Of a DNA stretch of 50,495 nt, positions 16,608 through 24,385 are shown one piece after another. A program made the position numbers and the translations under genes. Under the pieces are notes generated by a model. The model was not told the DNA's origin. It searched no databases and was given only the letters and a program-made list of their open reading frames with translations. The stretch comes from Bradyrhizobium sp. 139. Lineage in GTDB: Bacteria; Pseudomonadota; Alphaproteobacteria; Rhizobiales; Xanthobacteraceae. The stretch spans positions 1 to 50,495 of the forward strand of contig NZ_JADPKS010000114.1 in assembly GCF_023074175.1 (NCBI RefSeq), given 5' to 3'. How positions within the stretch are numbered: position 1 is the stretch's first letter; every line of letters starts with the position of its first letter.

Positions 16608-17348
16608 CTATCCCCCGAGCTGTCGTAGTCGCGTCGCCTCCAAGTGCACCTGATCGACACATCGTTGCAACAGTCCCGGGTAGTCTTGCTCAATCCAGGG
16701 CGCATCGGCGAAGCGACGTCCTCGATCTTCGACAGCCGAAGGCAGATCCACCTGGTTTCGGACCGGACGCTTCGTGCTCGAACTTGCCTCAACGAGGAGG
16801 GCGAATGCGCGCTCCTCCCCGGCGGCGTGGCCTAGGATGTAGGGGCAGACCGTCTGGCGCTCGCCGTCATGGCTCACGTGAACGGGCCGGCGTTCAAGAA
16901 GGGCTTCTTGGAGCGCTGTGAAGACTTCGCTGTGGACTTCGCTCAGGATCTGGAAGGGGCGCTTGCGACCTCGGCGGGGTCGGTACGCTGCGAATTCCGG
17001 GTTGAACGTCGCTGCTCGGGTGATCCCCATGCGCTCCACCATCGCAAAGCTCGTCCGGTCGATGAAGGAAATGCTCTCGCTCGGCAAGCTCGCCTCTCTC
17101 CGAAGCCGCATCCAGATCGGAGCGGAGGATGGGTTCATCCGAACTCCGCCGTCGCGCAGCCGCTCCCAGAAAGTGTCCGCAACGTCGTTGCCGAATTGGG
17201 CCTTGAGGAGTTGCCACGTCTCCGCCAGCACCAGATCCGTCGTAAGGCGCTGATCGATGCTCTGAAGGATCGACTTGGCGCGCTCATTCTGAGCATCCCG
17301 CTTGGCGGCCGCAGCGAACCAGACGGAGCTGTCAACGAACGCACGCAT
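16608..17348 (-). CDS. PIN-domain protein with extra C-terminal module (246 aa)
   Basis: PIN domains are Mg-dependent ribonucleases, often toxins of VapBC pairs. ATG 17348 lies six bases after the stop of the upstream gene. Acidic residues of the PIN site are visible: Asp in MRAFVDSSVW, Glu in DLVLAETWQLL and Asp in SISFIDRTSFAMVERMGI. The domain covers residues 1 to about 137. A second module follows (residues ~145-246): LLERRPVHVSHDGERQTVCP, YILGHAAGEERAFALLVEAS, ending RCVDQVHLEATRL. This module resembles small stand-alone rhizobial proteins, so this looks like a fusion. No antitoxin gene is adjacent; the partner is instead ligD and the two-repeat protein. A deleted copy sits at 105-413. 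Confidence 0.75.
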   Translation of the reverse strand: MRAFVDSSVWFAAAAKRDAQNERAKSILQSIDQRLTTDLVLAETWQLLKAQFGNDVADTFWERLRDGGVRMNPSSAPIWMRLRREASLPSESISFIDRTSFAMVERMGITRAATFNPEFAAYRPRRGRKRPFQILSEVHSEVFTALQEALLERRPVHVSHDGERQTVCPYILGHAAGEERAFALLVEASSSTKRPVRNQVDLPSAVEDRGRRFADAPWIEQDYPGLLQRCVDQVHLEATRLRQLGG

Positions 17349-17353
17349 GCGCG

Positions 17354-17848
17354 TCACTCCTGAACCGGGCACTGCCAAATGTCGCGCTTTGGCTCGTTAC
17401 CCTCAAGCCATCTTTTCGCACGCTCTTTCGAGGCAAAGAGCTTGATCCAGTCGGGCTCACCGATGGCTCTGGACGCCGGATCGGGCAAGCAGAGCCACAC
17501 CGATCCTTGAACTGGACCGCCTTCCACTTCGTATTCCCAAGCAACGCCCTTCGGGGTCGTTGTCCTGGAGCCAGGCGTCGGCAGCATCCCCAGATGCAAA
17601 TACTTTGACCCACTCCGGATCCCCCATCGTGTTCGGTTCGCCGTCGTAGTGGTCGAGATAGAGCCATACGGTTCTGCCCTCGCGGCGAACTTCATCATGG
17701 CTGCGGACCGCCTCGTTCACCCTCTGCCGGTCGGATCGATCGGTTTCAGGCAGTGACATCACCGCGGCGTAAGTTCGGCAGGAATGCTGCGCCTGTCGCC
17801 GGGAGGCTTGTAGCGCCATTCCACCCATTGCTCGAATGCATCCGACAT
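17354..17848 (-). pseudogene. two-repeat small protein downstream of ligD, frameshifted (copy B)
   Basis: ATG 17848 (GAGGTGAG upstream, five bases after the ligD stop) reads MSDAFEQWVEWRYKPPGDRR. A shift at about 17770 leads to TYAAVMSLPETDRSDRQRV and the first repeat (VWLYLDHYDGEPNTMGDPEW ... DNDPEG). A second shift at about 17552 leads to VAWEYEVEGG and the second repeat (W-L-C-L ... G-E-P-D-W-I-K-L-F-A ... N-E-P-K). The second lesion falls at the same DPEG codons as in copy A, but here one base is extra instead of missing. The family function is unknown. Confidence 0.7.
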
Positions 17849-17853
17849 ATGGC

Positions 17854-18801
17854 TCACCTCCTTGGTTTGGCGCGGAACGGACTGTCGATGGTGAAGGCGT
17901 CCGGCGCGATCCCTCTCTCGATGCGCTTCCAGGTCACGGGCGCTGCGATCGGAAATCCCTCTCGGGCTCGCGGGGAATAGGTGCCGATCGCGGTGGTGCC
18001 GCGGCCATTGCGCAGATAATCGAGGAAGATGCGATCGCGACGCTTTGCCTGAGCAGACAGGAGGTAGCGGTCTGGATGGCGCGCTGCGAGGGCGGAGACC
18101 AACTGATGCGCGATCCGATGCGCCTTGTCGTGCAGCACCGGCTGATCCAGTGGCGCCATCAGGTGAATACCTTTGCCGCCGGTGAGCTTGGGCCAGGTCT
18201 CGAAGCCCTCGCGCTTCATCAGCGTGCGCAGTTCGAGCGCGGTCTCCACGACCGCGTCCCAATCGACACCCTCTCCGGGATCGAGATCGATCACGATGCG
18301 GTCGGCATGTTCGAAGTCCTCGACGGTCGCATTCCACGGGTGCAGCTCGACGGCGCCGATCTCGACGAGCCCAAGGAAACCATCCAGGCTGCCGACCCAC
18401 AGGCGCGTTCCCTGGCCGCCCTCGCGCTTCTGAATACGGAGCTGGTGCACGGCGGCCGGAATGTCCTTCGGCAGCGGCCCCTTGTGGTAGAACGTCGTGC
18501 CGTGCACGTGACGCACGAGCTTCAGCGGACGATGCCCGAGGTGCGGCAGCGCCTTCTTCCAGAGCCGGGTCCAATAGTCTGCGAGTTCTTCTGTCGACGG
18601 AGCAACGGCTTCGGGCAGAAGCTGCAGGATGTTCTCTCGGAGGACGCCCAGCTTCGGCCGGCCGGCGACGGACGGCACCAGCCGCGGCGCCTTGACCTTG
18701 CGCACCGCAAGATCATCGCGAAAGCCCTTGAACACAGCTTCGCGGAGCAGGCCATCATCGGTCAGCGCCGTATTGCACCTCGACGTCGATGGTCGGTTCA
18801 A
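17854..18801 (-). CDS. ligD: LigD polymerase domain, separated by frameshift (copy B, C-terminal half)
   Basis: The primase-type polymerase domain of LigD adds nucleotides at broken ends. This frame is open for 315 codons, from a possible TTG start at 18801, and begins properly at ALTDDGLLREAVFKGFRDDL. The metal-binding motif VIDLDPGEGV, then KLTGGKGIHLMAPLDQP and DYLRNGRGTTAIGTYSPRA are intact and the end SPFRAKPRR is followed at once by the two-repeat gene. It is cut off from the ligase half by one missing base at about 18768. It could be made separately if translation restarts, or it is the dead half of a pseudogene. Confidence 0.8.
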   Translation of the reverse strand: MNRPSTSRCNTALTDDGLLREAVFKGFRDDLAVRKVKAPRLVPSVAGRPKLGVLRENILQLLPEAVAPSTEELADYWTRLWKKALPHLGHRPLKLVRHVHGTTFYHKGPLPKDIPAAVHQLRIQKREGGQGTRLWVGSLDGFLGLVEIGAVELHPWNATVEDFEHADRIVIDLDPGEGVDWDAVVETALELRTLMKREGFETWPKLTGGKGIHLMAPLDQPVLHDKAHRIAHQLVSALAARHPDRYLLSAQAKRRDRIFLDYLRNGRGTTAIGTYSPRAREGFPIAAPVTWKRIERGIAPDAFTIDSPFRAKPRR

Positions 18802-19669
18802 CCCAAGTCGCCTTGGGCTTTTTCACGAGCACCTCGAGCGGGGAAGTTCGCCGGATCAACGGATCCAGCCGCTCGCGCAATTCGCGCGCGGTCGTCTCTG
18901 TGTAGCCGGTACGCACCTTGCCGGCGTAGAGCAGCTTGCCGTTCTGGCGCCGGCCGACGTAGAGCGAGGCGACCTTGCGCGGGCGCGCCCCAAGCTTCTC
19001 CACGAAGGCGACGATCGGAAAGGTCTCGCTCTTCTTGCACTTGAGCTTGATCCAGCTCTCGTGCCGACCCGAGCGGTACGGCTCGCCCAGCCGCTTGGCG
19101 ACCAAGCCTTCCAGCCCCAGCTTGCACCCCTTGTCGAAGATCACGTTGCCGTCGGCCGCAAGCGCCTCGATATAGATGAAGGTTTTTGGCGCGTCCTTCA
19201 CAAGCCGCTGCAGCAGGCGCTTGCGATCCTCATACGCGACGGCACGCAGGTCATAGCCGTCGAGGTACAGGAGATCGAACGCGTGGTAGCGCACACGCTC
19301 GCTGCGCTTGGGGCCGAGCTCCCGCCTGAGCTGCTGGAAGTCCGGCAGGCCGCCACTGCCGTACACCACGGCCTCACCGTCAATGATCGCACTGTTTGCC
19401 TTGAGTAGGTCGGCGCTCGCGGCGATCGAGGAGAATTGTTCGGTCCAGTCCAGGCCCGTGCGTGAATAGACCTTGGCATCCCCATCTCGCAGGTGCAGCT
19501 GCGCGCGGTAGCCGTCGGCCTTCATCTCGTAGACCCAGTCTTCGCCGCGCGGCGGCTTCTCGCGCAACGTGGGATCACACGGCTCGATATAAACAGGAAT
19601 AGCAGCTTTGACGGCGCCGTGGACACGCGATACTCCCGAACGAGACTGACGCAACGCCACAGCACACAT
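18755..19669 (-). CDS. ligD: LigD ATP-dependent ligase domain (copy B, N-terminal half)
   Basis: ATG 19669 (MCAVALRQ) opens a 304-residue frame that contains the whole ligase domain. Lys50 in EMKADGYR is the expected adenylated nucleophile. AFDLLYLDGYDLR, EGLVAKRLG and SWIKLKC are the later nucleotidyltransferase motifs, and the OB-fold part (VRTGYTETTARELRERLDPL) follows. No phosphoesterase domain precedes it. The frame ends early at VQYGADR, where copy A reads VQYGALTDDGLL, because one base is lost. The domain boundary and the lesion almost coincide, so a complete ligase could still be produced. Confidence 0.85.
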   Translation of the reverse strand: MCAVALRQSRSGVSRVHGAVKAAIPVYIEPCDPTLREKPPRGEDWVYEMKADGYRAQLHLRDGDAKVYSRTGLDWTEQFSSIAASADLLKANSAIIDGEAVVYGSGGLPDFQQLRRELGPKRSERVRYHAFDLLYLDGYDLRAVAYEDRKRLLQRLVKDAPKTFIYIEALAADGNVIFDKGCKLGLEGLVAKRLGEPYRSGRHESWIKLKCKKSETFPIVAFVEKLGARPRKVASLYVGRRQNGKLLYAGKVRTGYTETTARELRERLDPLIRRTSPLEVLVKKPKATWVEPTIDVEVQYGADR

Positions 19670-20036
19670 GGCGATTCAACGCGGTCGCGCTGATTCGTTC
19701 CGTTCCGCGGAGTCCGCGTCCGCGTAGCGCGAAATCCAGTTCAGGTGTCGGAGGTGCCAGCCCGCGGAGCTCGGCCGGATCCGCCGTCCAGCCTCCCAGC
19801 TGCGCGTTTGCCCGACACGACGCAGCGTAGAAGCCAGGAGGGTCTGTGACGGCCTCGCCGGCATGTGGCAGGCCGAGGAAGGCTAAACCGGACGAAACCG
19901 GGCGGTCGCGCTATCTCTGCACCAGATCTCTCCCACGGGAGCGCCTGGCCTTCGGCGGAGTTCATGATCGACGTCGCAAACTCGTGACCGAATGCCGGCA
20001 AGCCGAACTCGCGCCCCGGGCGGGTGCGCTCATGAG
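19670..20036. other. region upstream of ligD copy B
   Basis: The first ~25 bases match the region upstream of ligD copy A. On the minus strand near 19680-19760 a run ending HLRHLNWISRYADADSAERN resembles the ends of certain rhizobial hypothetical proteins but has no start. Otherwise only shadow frames. A promoter for the minus-strand ligD operon should lie here; no clear box was identified. Confidence 0.4.
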
Positions 20037-20666
20037 CTACGGAATGAGTTCGTCCGGCTCTGGACGCGGAGCCGCCGTGGTGGCGCGCCGCAGCGGCGGC
20101 CCACGAACATCGCCGCGTTCCCGAGGTGGTGGGCGCGCGGACAGGTCCCGGCCGATCTCGGCTCGCAGCTCCACGAGGTCGGTGAAGACGTCCGCCTGCC
20201 GCCGGAGCTCGTCCGCGACCATTGGCGGCTGGGTCGCCATGGCCGCGACCACGGTCACCCGCACGCCTCGGCGCTGCACCGCCTCCACCAGAGAACGGAA
20301 ATCGCCATCGCCCGAAAACAGAACCATTTCGTCGACGTCGCCGGCCAGCTCCATGGCATGCACGGCTAGTTCGACGTCCATATTGCCTTTGACCTTGCGC
20401 CGTCCGAACGAGTCAACGAATTCCTTCGTCGGTTTGGTCACGACGGTGTAGCCGTTGTAGTCAAGCCAATCGAGCAACGGCCGGATCGAGCAGAATTCCT
20501 GATCCTCGATCACGGCCGAGTAGTAGAAGGCGCGGAGCAGGATACCTCGGCGCTGGAATTCCTTCAGAAGGCGCTTGTAGTCGATGTCGAAGCCGAGGCT
20601 TCGGGACGTCGCGTGAAGATTGGCGCCGTCGATGAACAGAGCAATCTTGTTGGGCGAAGATGGCAT
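20037..20666 (-). CDS. NYN domain protein (LabA/DUF88 family)
   Basis: NYN domains share the PIN-like nuclease fold and are thought to act on RNA. ATG 20666 gives 209 residues. Conserved features: IALFIDGANLHATSRSLGFD with the first catalytic Asp, VKGNMDVELAVHAMELAG with the central Asp, MVLFSGDGDFRSLVEAVQRR with the third acidic cluster, and GVRVTVVAAMATQPPMVADE. The last ~45 residues are a Pro/Arg-rich disordered tail. The gene is intact and stands alone between ligD copy B and the lactonase gene. Confidence 0.9.
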   Translation of the reverse strand: MPSSPNKIALFIDGANLHATSRSLGFDIDYKRLLKEFQRRGILLRAFYYSAVIEDQEFCSIRPLLDWLDYNGYTVVTKPTKEFVDSFGRRKVKGNMDVELAVHAMELAGDVDEMVLFSGDGDFRSLVEAVQRRGVRVTVVAAMATQPPMVADELRRQADVFTDLVELRAEIGRDLSARPPPRERGDVRGPPLRRATTAAPRPEPDELIP

Positions 20667-20907
20667 GTTGGCAGCCCGCATGATCCCCGCGGAAGCACCG
20701 CTCCCGCATGCGAATGATTTGTCAAAGATGGAGTTTGGGTACGGGGCGGCCTTGGCCCGCCGCTCACTCGCGTTCTGCGTTGCGGCAAGAACGTGAGCTC
20801 CGACGGAGATAGGCTATATCCAAGAATTCGAGCTTTCAAACCCTTTTTCATGAACACTTGAAACCTGGAGCGCGCTGCGAAGACAATGAGTAAGTGGGAC
20901 GCCGGGA

Positions 20908-21150
20908 ATGCCTTACGAATTGCCGTTATTTGAAATCCACCTCAAGCCGCGCCGCCGGGCATGCAGATGGTGTCTCTGCACGACCGAGGGGCACCCTATC
21001 ATGCATGGCTCGGAAGCGAGCCGCGCGGCGGCTAGGTACCAAGCCAATCGGGCGCTGTTTCTGATGCTACTGGCCTCAGCCAGTCGTTCGGCAGGCCACG
21101 GAGATCCATTGGGGAGCCGCTCGCGCCGTAGCGCTTCATCAACCGGATGA
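20908..21150 (+). CDS. small conserved hypothetical protein (80 aa)
   Basis: The N-terminal 60 residues (PLFEIHLKPRRRACRWCLCT, MHGSEASRAAARYQANRALF) match the outline of a common rhizobial small protein: a short beta segment, a W-x-L-C phrase and a helix with Arg-Ala-Ala-x-Tyr. The last 20 residues are Ser/Arg-rich and may be out of frame, so a late frameshift is possible. Confidence 0.5.
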   Translation: MPYELPLFEIHLKPRRRACRWCLCTTEGHPIMHGSEASRAAARYQANRALFLMLLASASRSAGHGDPLGSRSRRSASSTG

Positions 21151-21721
21151 GGTGACGTCAGGCGGGCTTCACTGCGCTCACAGCGGCGCCTATCCTCCGG
21201 TATTCACTTGGCCCAACGCGGACGGCGCTAGCCCGTCCCGCCTAGCGCCCGACCGCGCAGCACCGGATCCCAGCTGCGCCTCGGTGCACTTCGTCAACAG
21301 CAGGACGGACTCCTCGGCAACCAGAGCGTGCTCATCCGTGCTAAGCTTCGACGGAACTTGGCGCAATCATGGCTATCGCTCGCCCATAGGTCTGCGGGAC
21401 CGGACCGTCGGGCAGCGGACGCACGTGCGCGCCCTCATCCAACAAAGCGCGATGGCGAATGATCAGGTCCGCCGTACAGCGCGGGGCTGCAGGTGCGGCT
21501 CAGCCTGGACGACGTCTCTTTTGAAGACAACTGTGGCAGACGTGGTCGCCTGAGTGACGTCGACGCAATCTGCGGTGCAGCAAAAGGTTGCGCACCGCAG
21601 GCCGTCGCCGCGGTTGGATTTATTGGCTCGGCGGCGCGCATTCGACTGCACGGGCACGTGAGACTATGGTACGATAGGCTAACTGCTCAAATGGTGCGTT
21701 CGAAAAGGTAGGGAGGACGAC
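21151..21721. other. stretch without a supported gene before the lactonase operon
   Basis: No reading frame here has a start signal with natural composition. GGGAGG directly before 21722 is the ribosome site of the next gene. A promoter for the following genes is expected here but no clear -35/-10 pair was identified by eye. Confidence 0.4.
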
Positions 21722-22609
21722 ATGCGGGTTACTGCGTCGAAGGTCCTTGGCTCGCTCGCCGCAGGACTTTTTTTTATGTCCGCCGCCATGGCCGCGGAGC
21801 CGCCTAAGGAGATGAAGCTCTATGTCTTCAGCTCCGGGGCGCTCAATCTCGACAAGTCTATCATCCAGAACGGCAGTAGCGGCAAGGTCCAGATTCCCGT
21901 CGGATTTTTCCTAATTCGGCATCCCAAGGGCGACGTGCTGTTCGACTGCGGCAACAATGATAGGATCATCAAGGATCCCGACTATTGGGGGCCCTTTGTG
22001 AAAGCGCTCGATCCAGGCCGTGATCCGGACATTGCGATCGACGCGCAGCTCGCCAAGATCAACCTCAAGCCATCTGACATCAAATATGTCGTGCTCGGCC
22101 ATTTCCACGTCGATCATGCCGGCAACATCGGCAAGTTCCTGGACTCGACCTTCGTATTCCAGCGCGACGAGATTCGGAACGCGTTCTGGCCGGCGCCGGG
22201 CTACGCCACTTTCTTCATCTCCGACGATTTTGCCATGCTGCGCAACAGCATCGGCGGCGGCATGCCGTCAAAATACAAGAGCATCGAGCTCGACGGCGAT
22301 CTCGACCTGTTCGGCGACAACAGCGTTTTCATCCACCGGTCCGTGTCGCACACGCCGGGAAGCCAGATCCTGGTCGTGCGTCTGCCGAAGACCGGCACCG
22401 TCGTGCTAACCAGCGACGTAGTCTATCTCCAGGAGAATCTGGACAAGAACATCCTGCCCAGCATCGGCAGCGTCTATGATCCAGTCGGCATGCTCGATGC
22501 CTACGCCTGGGTAAAGCGGGTTCGCGACACCGAAGGCGCCGACATCATCTACGCCCACGACCCCGATACCTTCAAGGCGCACAAGCACTCGCCCGAATTT
22601 TACGAGTGA
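21722..22609 (+). CDS. exported metallo-beta-lactamase fold hydrolase, lactonase-like
   Basis: This protein most resembles N-acyl-homoserine lactone lactonases, which open the lactone ring of quorum signals. ATG 21722 has GGGAGG seven bases upstream. Residues 1-25 form a signal peptide (SLAAGLFFMSAAMA). The metal site is HFHVDH at 127-132, with a further His in HTPGSQ, Asp in LTSDVVYLQ and His in IIYAHDPDTF. The order and spacing fit the family. Total 295 residues, normal length. Known AHL lactonases are usually cytoplasmic, so a signal peptide is notable. Substrate is inferred and other lactones or esters are possible. The ABC operon starts 126 bases downstream on the same strand. Confidence 0.85.
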   Translation: MRVTASKVLGSLAAGLFFMSAAMAAEPPKEMKLYVFSSGALNLDKSIIQNGSSGKVQIPVGFFLIRHPKGDVLFDCGNNDRIIKDPDYWGPFVKALDPGRDPDIAIDAQLAKINLKPSDIKYVVLGHFHVDHAGNIGKFLDSTFVFQRDEIRNAFWPAPGYATFFISDDFAMLRNSIGGGMPSKYKSIELDGDLDLFGDNSVFIHRSVSHTPGSQILVVRLPKTGTVVLTSDVVYLQENLDKNILPSIGSVYDPVGMLDAYAWVKRVRDTEGADIIYAHDPDTFKAHKHSPEFYE

Positions 22610-22647
22610 TTTGGCCTGCGACGTCTGGTCGTCTCACGCGGATCGTC

Positions 22648-22670
22648 ATCCCGGGCCCGGTGCCCGGGAT
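22648..22670. promoter_or_regulatory. perfect 9-bp hairpin between lactonase and ABC genes
   Basis: ATCCCGGGC and GCCCGGGAT are separated by five bases (CCGGT). There is no T-run after it on either strand, so it is not a standard terminator. It resembles the short GC palindromes spread through Bradyrhizobium intergenic DNA. It could act on RNA stability between the two genes. Confidence 0.5.
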
Positions 22671-22735
22671 CCTGCTCGGTGCTCCCTTCGTTGTCCTTCA
22701 AGGGGGCGCCCCGCCAGATGGGTGTTTGAGTCTCG

Positions 22736-23674
22736 ATGCCTCCAGTCGTTTTGGCGCAGCACGTGACGAAATGGTACGGGCCGCGGCGCGCCGTCACCGA
22801 GGTCTCCTTTGCGATCGAGCCAGGCGAGATCGTCGGCCTGCTCGGGCCGAACGGCTCCGGCAAGAGCACGATCTTCCGCATGCTCACAGGCTATCTGGTG
22901 CCGACCTCGGGACGGATCGAGGTCGCCGGTCATGACGTTGTCGCGGATTCCCTGGGCGTGCGCCGCGCCATCGGCTACGTGCCGGAAGACGCGCCGCTCT
23001 ATGACCATATGCGGGTCCGCGAATTTCTGCATTTCATGGCCGGCATCAAGGGTCTGCGCGGGACCGAGGCAAAGGCCGCAGTCGAAGAGGCGGCCGCGCG
23101 GCTCGATCTCGGGCGCGTCATGACACTGTCGGCCGGAAAACTGTCGCGCGGCTTCCGCCAGCGCGTCTCGATCGCGCAGGCGCTGCTGGCCGATCCGAAA
23201 GTGCTCGTATTGGACGAACCAACCAGCGGACTTGATCCACGCCAGGTGATCGCGGTGCGCGATCTGATCCAGTCGCTGGCGGGGCGCCACACCGTGCTAT
23301 TGGCCTCGCACATCCTGCCCGAGATCGAGAAGGTCGCCTCCCGCGTGATGATCCTGCTCGATGGCAGGCTTCTGACATCCGACGCGCTGAAGGACATCGT
23401 GCAGGATCTCAGCTTCCGGCTGTCGACGGACGCTCCCGCCGATGCCGTGCGCAGCGCGACGAGAGACATCGCAGGCCTGCGCGAGGTCGTCGTCGACCCC
23501 GATTGCGGCCCAGGGCACATCCTGATCAGGGCGGAGCTGGGCACGTCTCTGGCGGCCGATCTGGTGTCCGCGCTGGTTGCTGCTCGAATCCCGGTTCGCG
23601 AATTGACCGGGCTACGGCCCGACCTGGAGCGGGTGTTCCTGAATCTCACCCGCCGGCCGAGGGAGGCCGCATGA
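22736..23674 (+). CDS. ABC transporter ATP-binding protein (GldA-like)
   Basis: Hydrolyses ATP to drive the membrane partner encoded next. Walker A GPNGSGKST (about residues 37-45), Q-loop region YVPEDAPLYDHM, signature LSRGFRQR (136-143, variant of LSGGQ), Walker B VLVLDEPTSGLD (157-168) and the switch His in LLASHILPEIEK are all present. The ~80-residue C-terminal extension after 230 is usual for exporters of the CcmA/GldA type. 312 residues, full length. Its stop overlaps the permease start by 4 bases (ATGA). First gene of a five-gene operon. Confidence 0.93.
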   Translation: MPPVVLAQHVTKWYGPRRAVTEVSFAIEPGEIVGLLGPNGSGKSTIFRMLTGYLVPTSGRIEVAGHDVVADSLGVRRAIGYVPEDAPLYDHMRVREFLHFMAGIKGLRGTEAKAAVEEAAARLDLGRVMTLSAGKLSRGFRQRVSIAQALLADPKVLVLDEPTSGLDPRQVIAVRDLIQSLAGRHTVLLASHILPEIEKVASRVMILLDGRLLTSDALKDIVQDLSFRLSTDAPADAVRSATRDIAGLREVVVDPDCGPGHILIRAELGTSLAADLVSALVAARIPVRELTGLRPDLERVFLNLTRRPREAA

Positions 23675-24372
23675 GAAGCTTCGCAGTCCTGCTCCGAAAG
23701 GAAGAGACGGCGCTGTTCTCCTCGCCGATCGCCTATGTGCTGATGACGGTTTTCCTGCTGATCATGGGCTACAGTTTTACGCTCACGCTGTTTCTCAGCC
23801 ATCAGCCCAGCATGGTGCATGTCTTCTTTCAGATGTTCGTGCTGTTCATGCTGACCGCGCCGCTGATCACGATGCGGCTGTTCGCCGAGGAGCGGAAGCT
23901 CAAGACGCTGGAAGTGCTGCTGACTTCGCCGGTGTCCGAGGTCGCGATCGTGCTGGCGAAATTCGCCGCCGCGATGAGCCTGATCCTGGTCATGCTGCTG
24001 TTGTCCGGCGCCTATGCGGCCGCGCTTGCATGGTTCGGCGATCCGGATTTTGGACCGATCTACAGCGGCTATCTCGGCCTCTTGCTGTTCGGCGCGGCCC
24101 TGGTCGGCACGGGCCTGTTGGCCTCTGCGCTCACCGCCAATCAGGTGATCGCCGCGCTGGTCTCGCTCAGCATCTTCCTGCTGCTCTGGATCGTCGACAA
24201 TTTCGGGTGGCTGTTGCCGAGCCCGGCGGACACGCTGGTGGTGAACCTGTCGCTGTCGGTCCATTTCCGTCCCTTTGCCGTCGGTTCGATCTATCTGTCC
24301 GACGTGGGCTTCTTCCTTAGCGTCACGCTGCTCACCCTGCTGCTGACGGTCCGCGCGCTGGCGCGGCGCTAG
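23671..24372 (+). CDS. ABC transporter permease (GldF-like)
   Basis: ATG 23671 overlaps the ATPase stop, fixing the start. The 233 residues contain about six hydrophobic segments (IAYVLMTVFLLIMGYSFTL, MFVLFMLTAPLITM, AAMSLILVMLLLSGAYAA, GLLLFGAALVGTGLLA, VIAALVSLSIFLLLWIV, FFLSVTLLTLLLTVRAL). It has the FAEERKLKTLEVLLTSPVS phrase that is a hallmark of ABC-2 type permeases of the Gld/CcmB kind. It should form the membrane channel with the ATPase. Thirteen bases separate it from the next gene. Confidence 0.92.
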   Translation: MRSFAVLLRKEETALFSSPIAYVLMTVFLLIMGYSFTLTLFLSHQPSMVHVFFQMFVLFMLTAPLITMRLFAEERKLKTLEVLLTSPVSEVAIVLAKFAAAMSLILVMLLLSGAYAAALAWFGDPDFGPIYSGYLGLLLFGAALVGTGLLASALTANQVIAALVSLSIFLLLWIVDNFGWLLPSPADTLVVNLSLSVHFRPFAVGSIYLSDVGFFLSVTLLTLLLTVRALARR

Positions 24373-24385
24373 GGGCGCGCACCAG

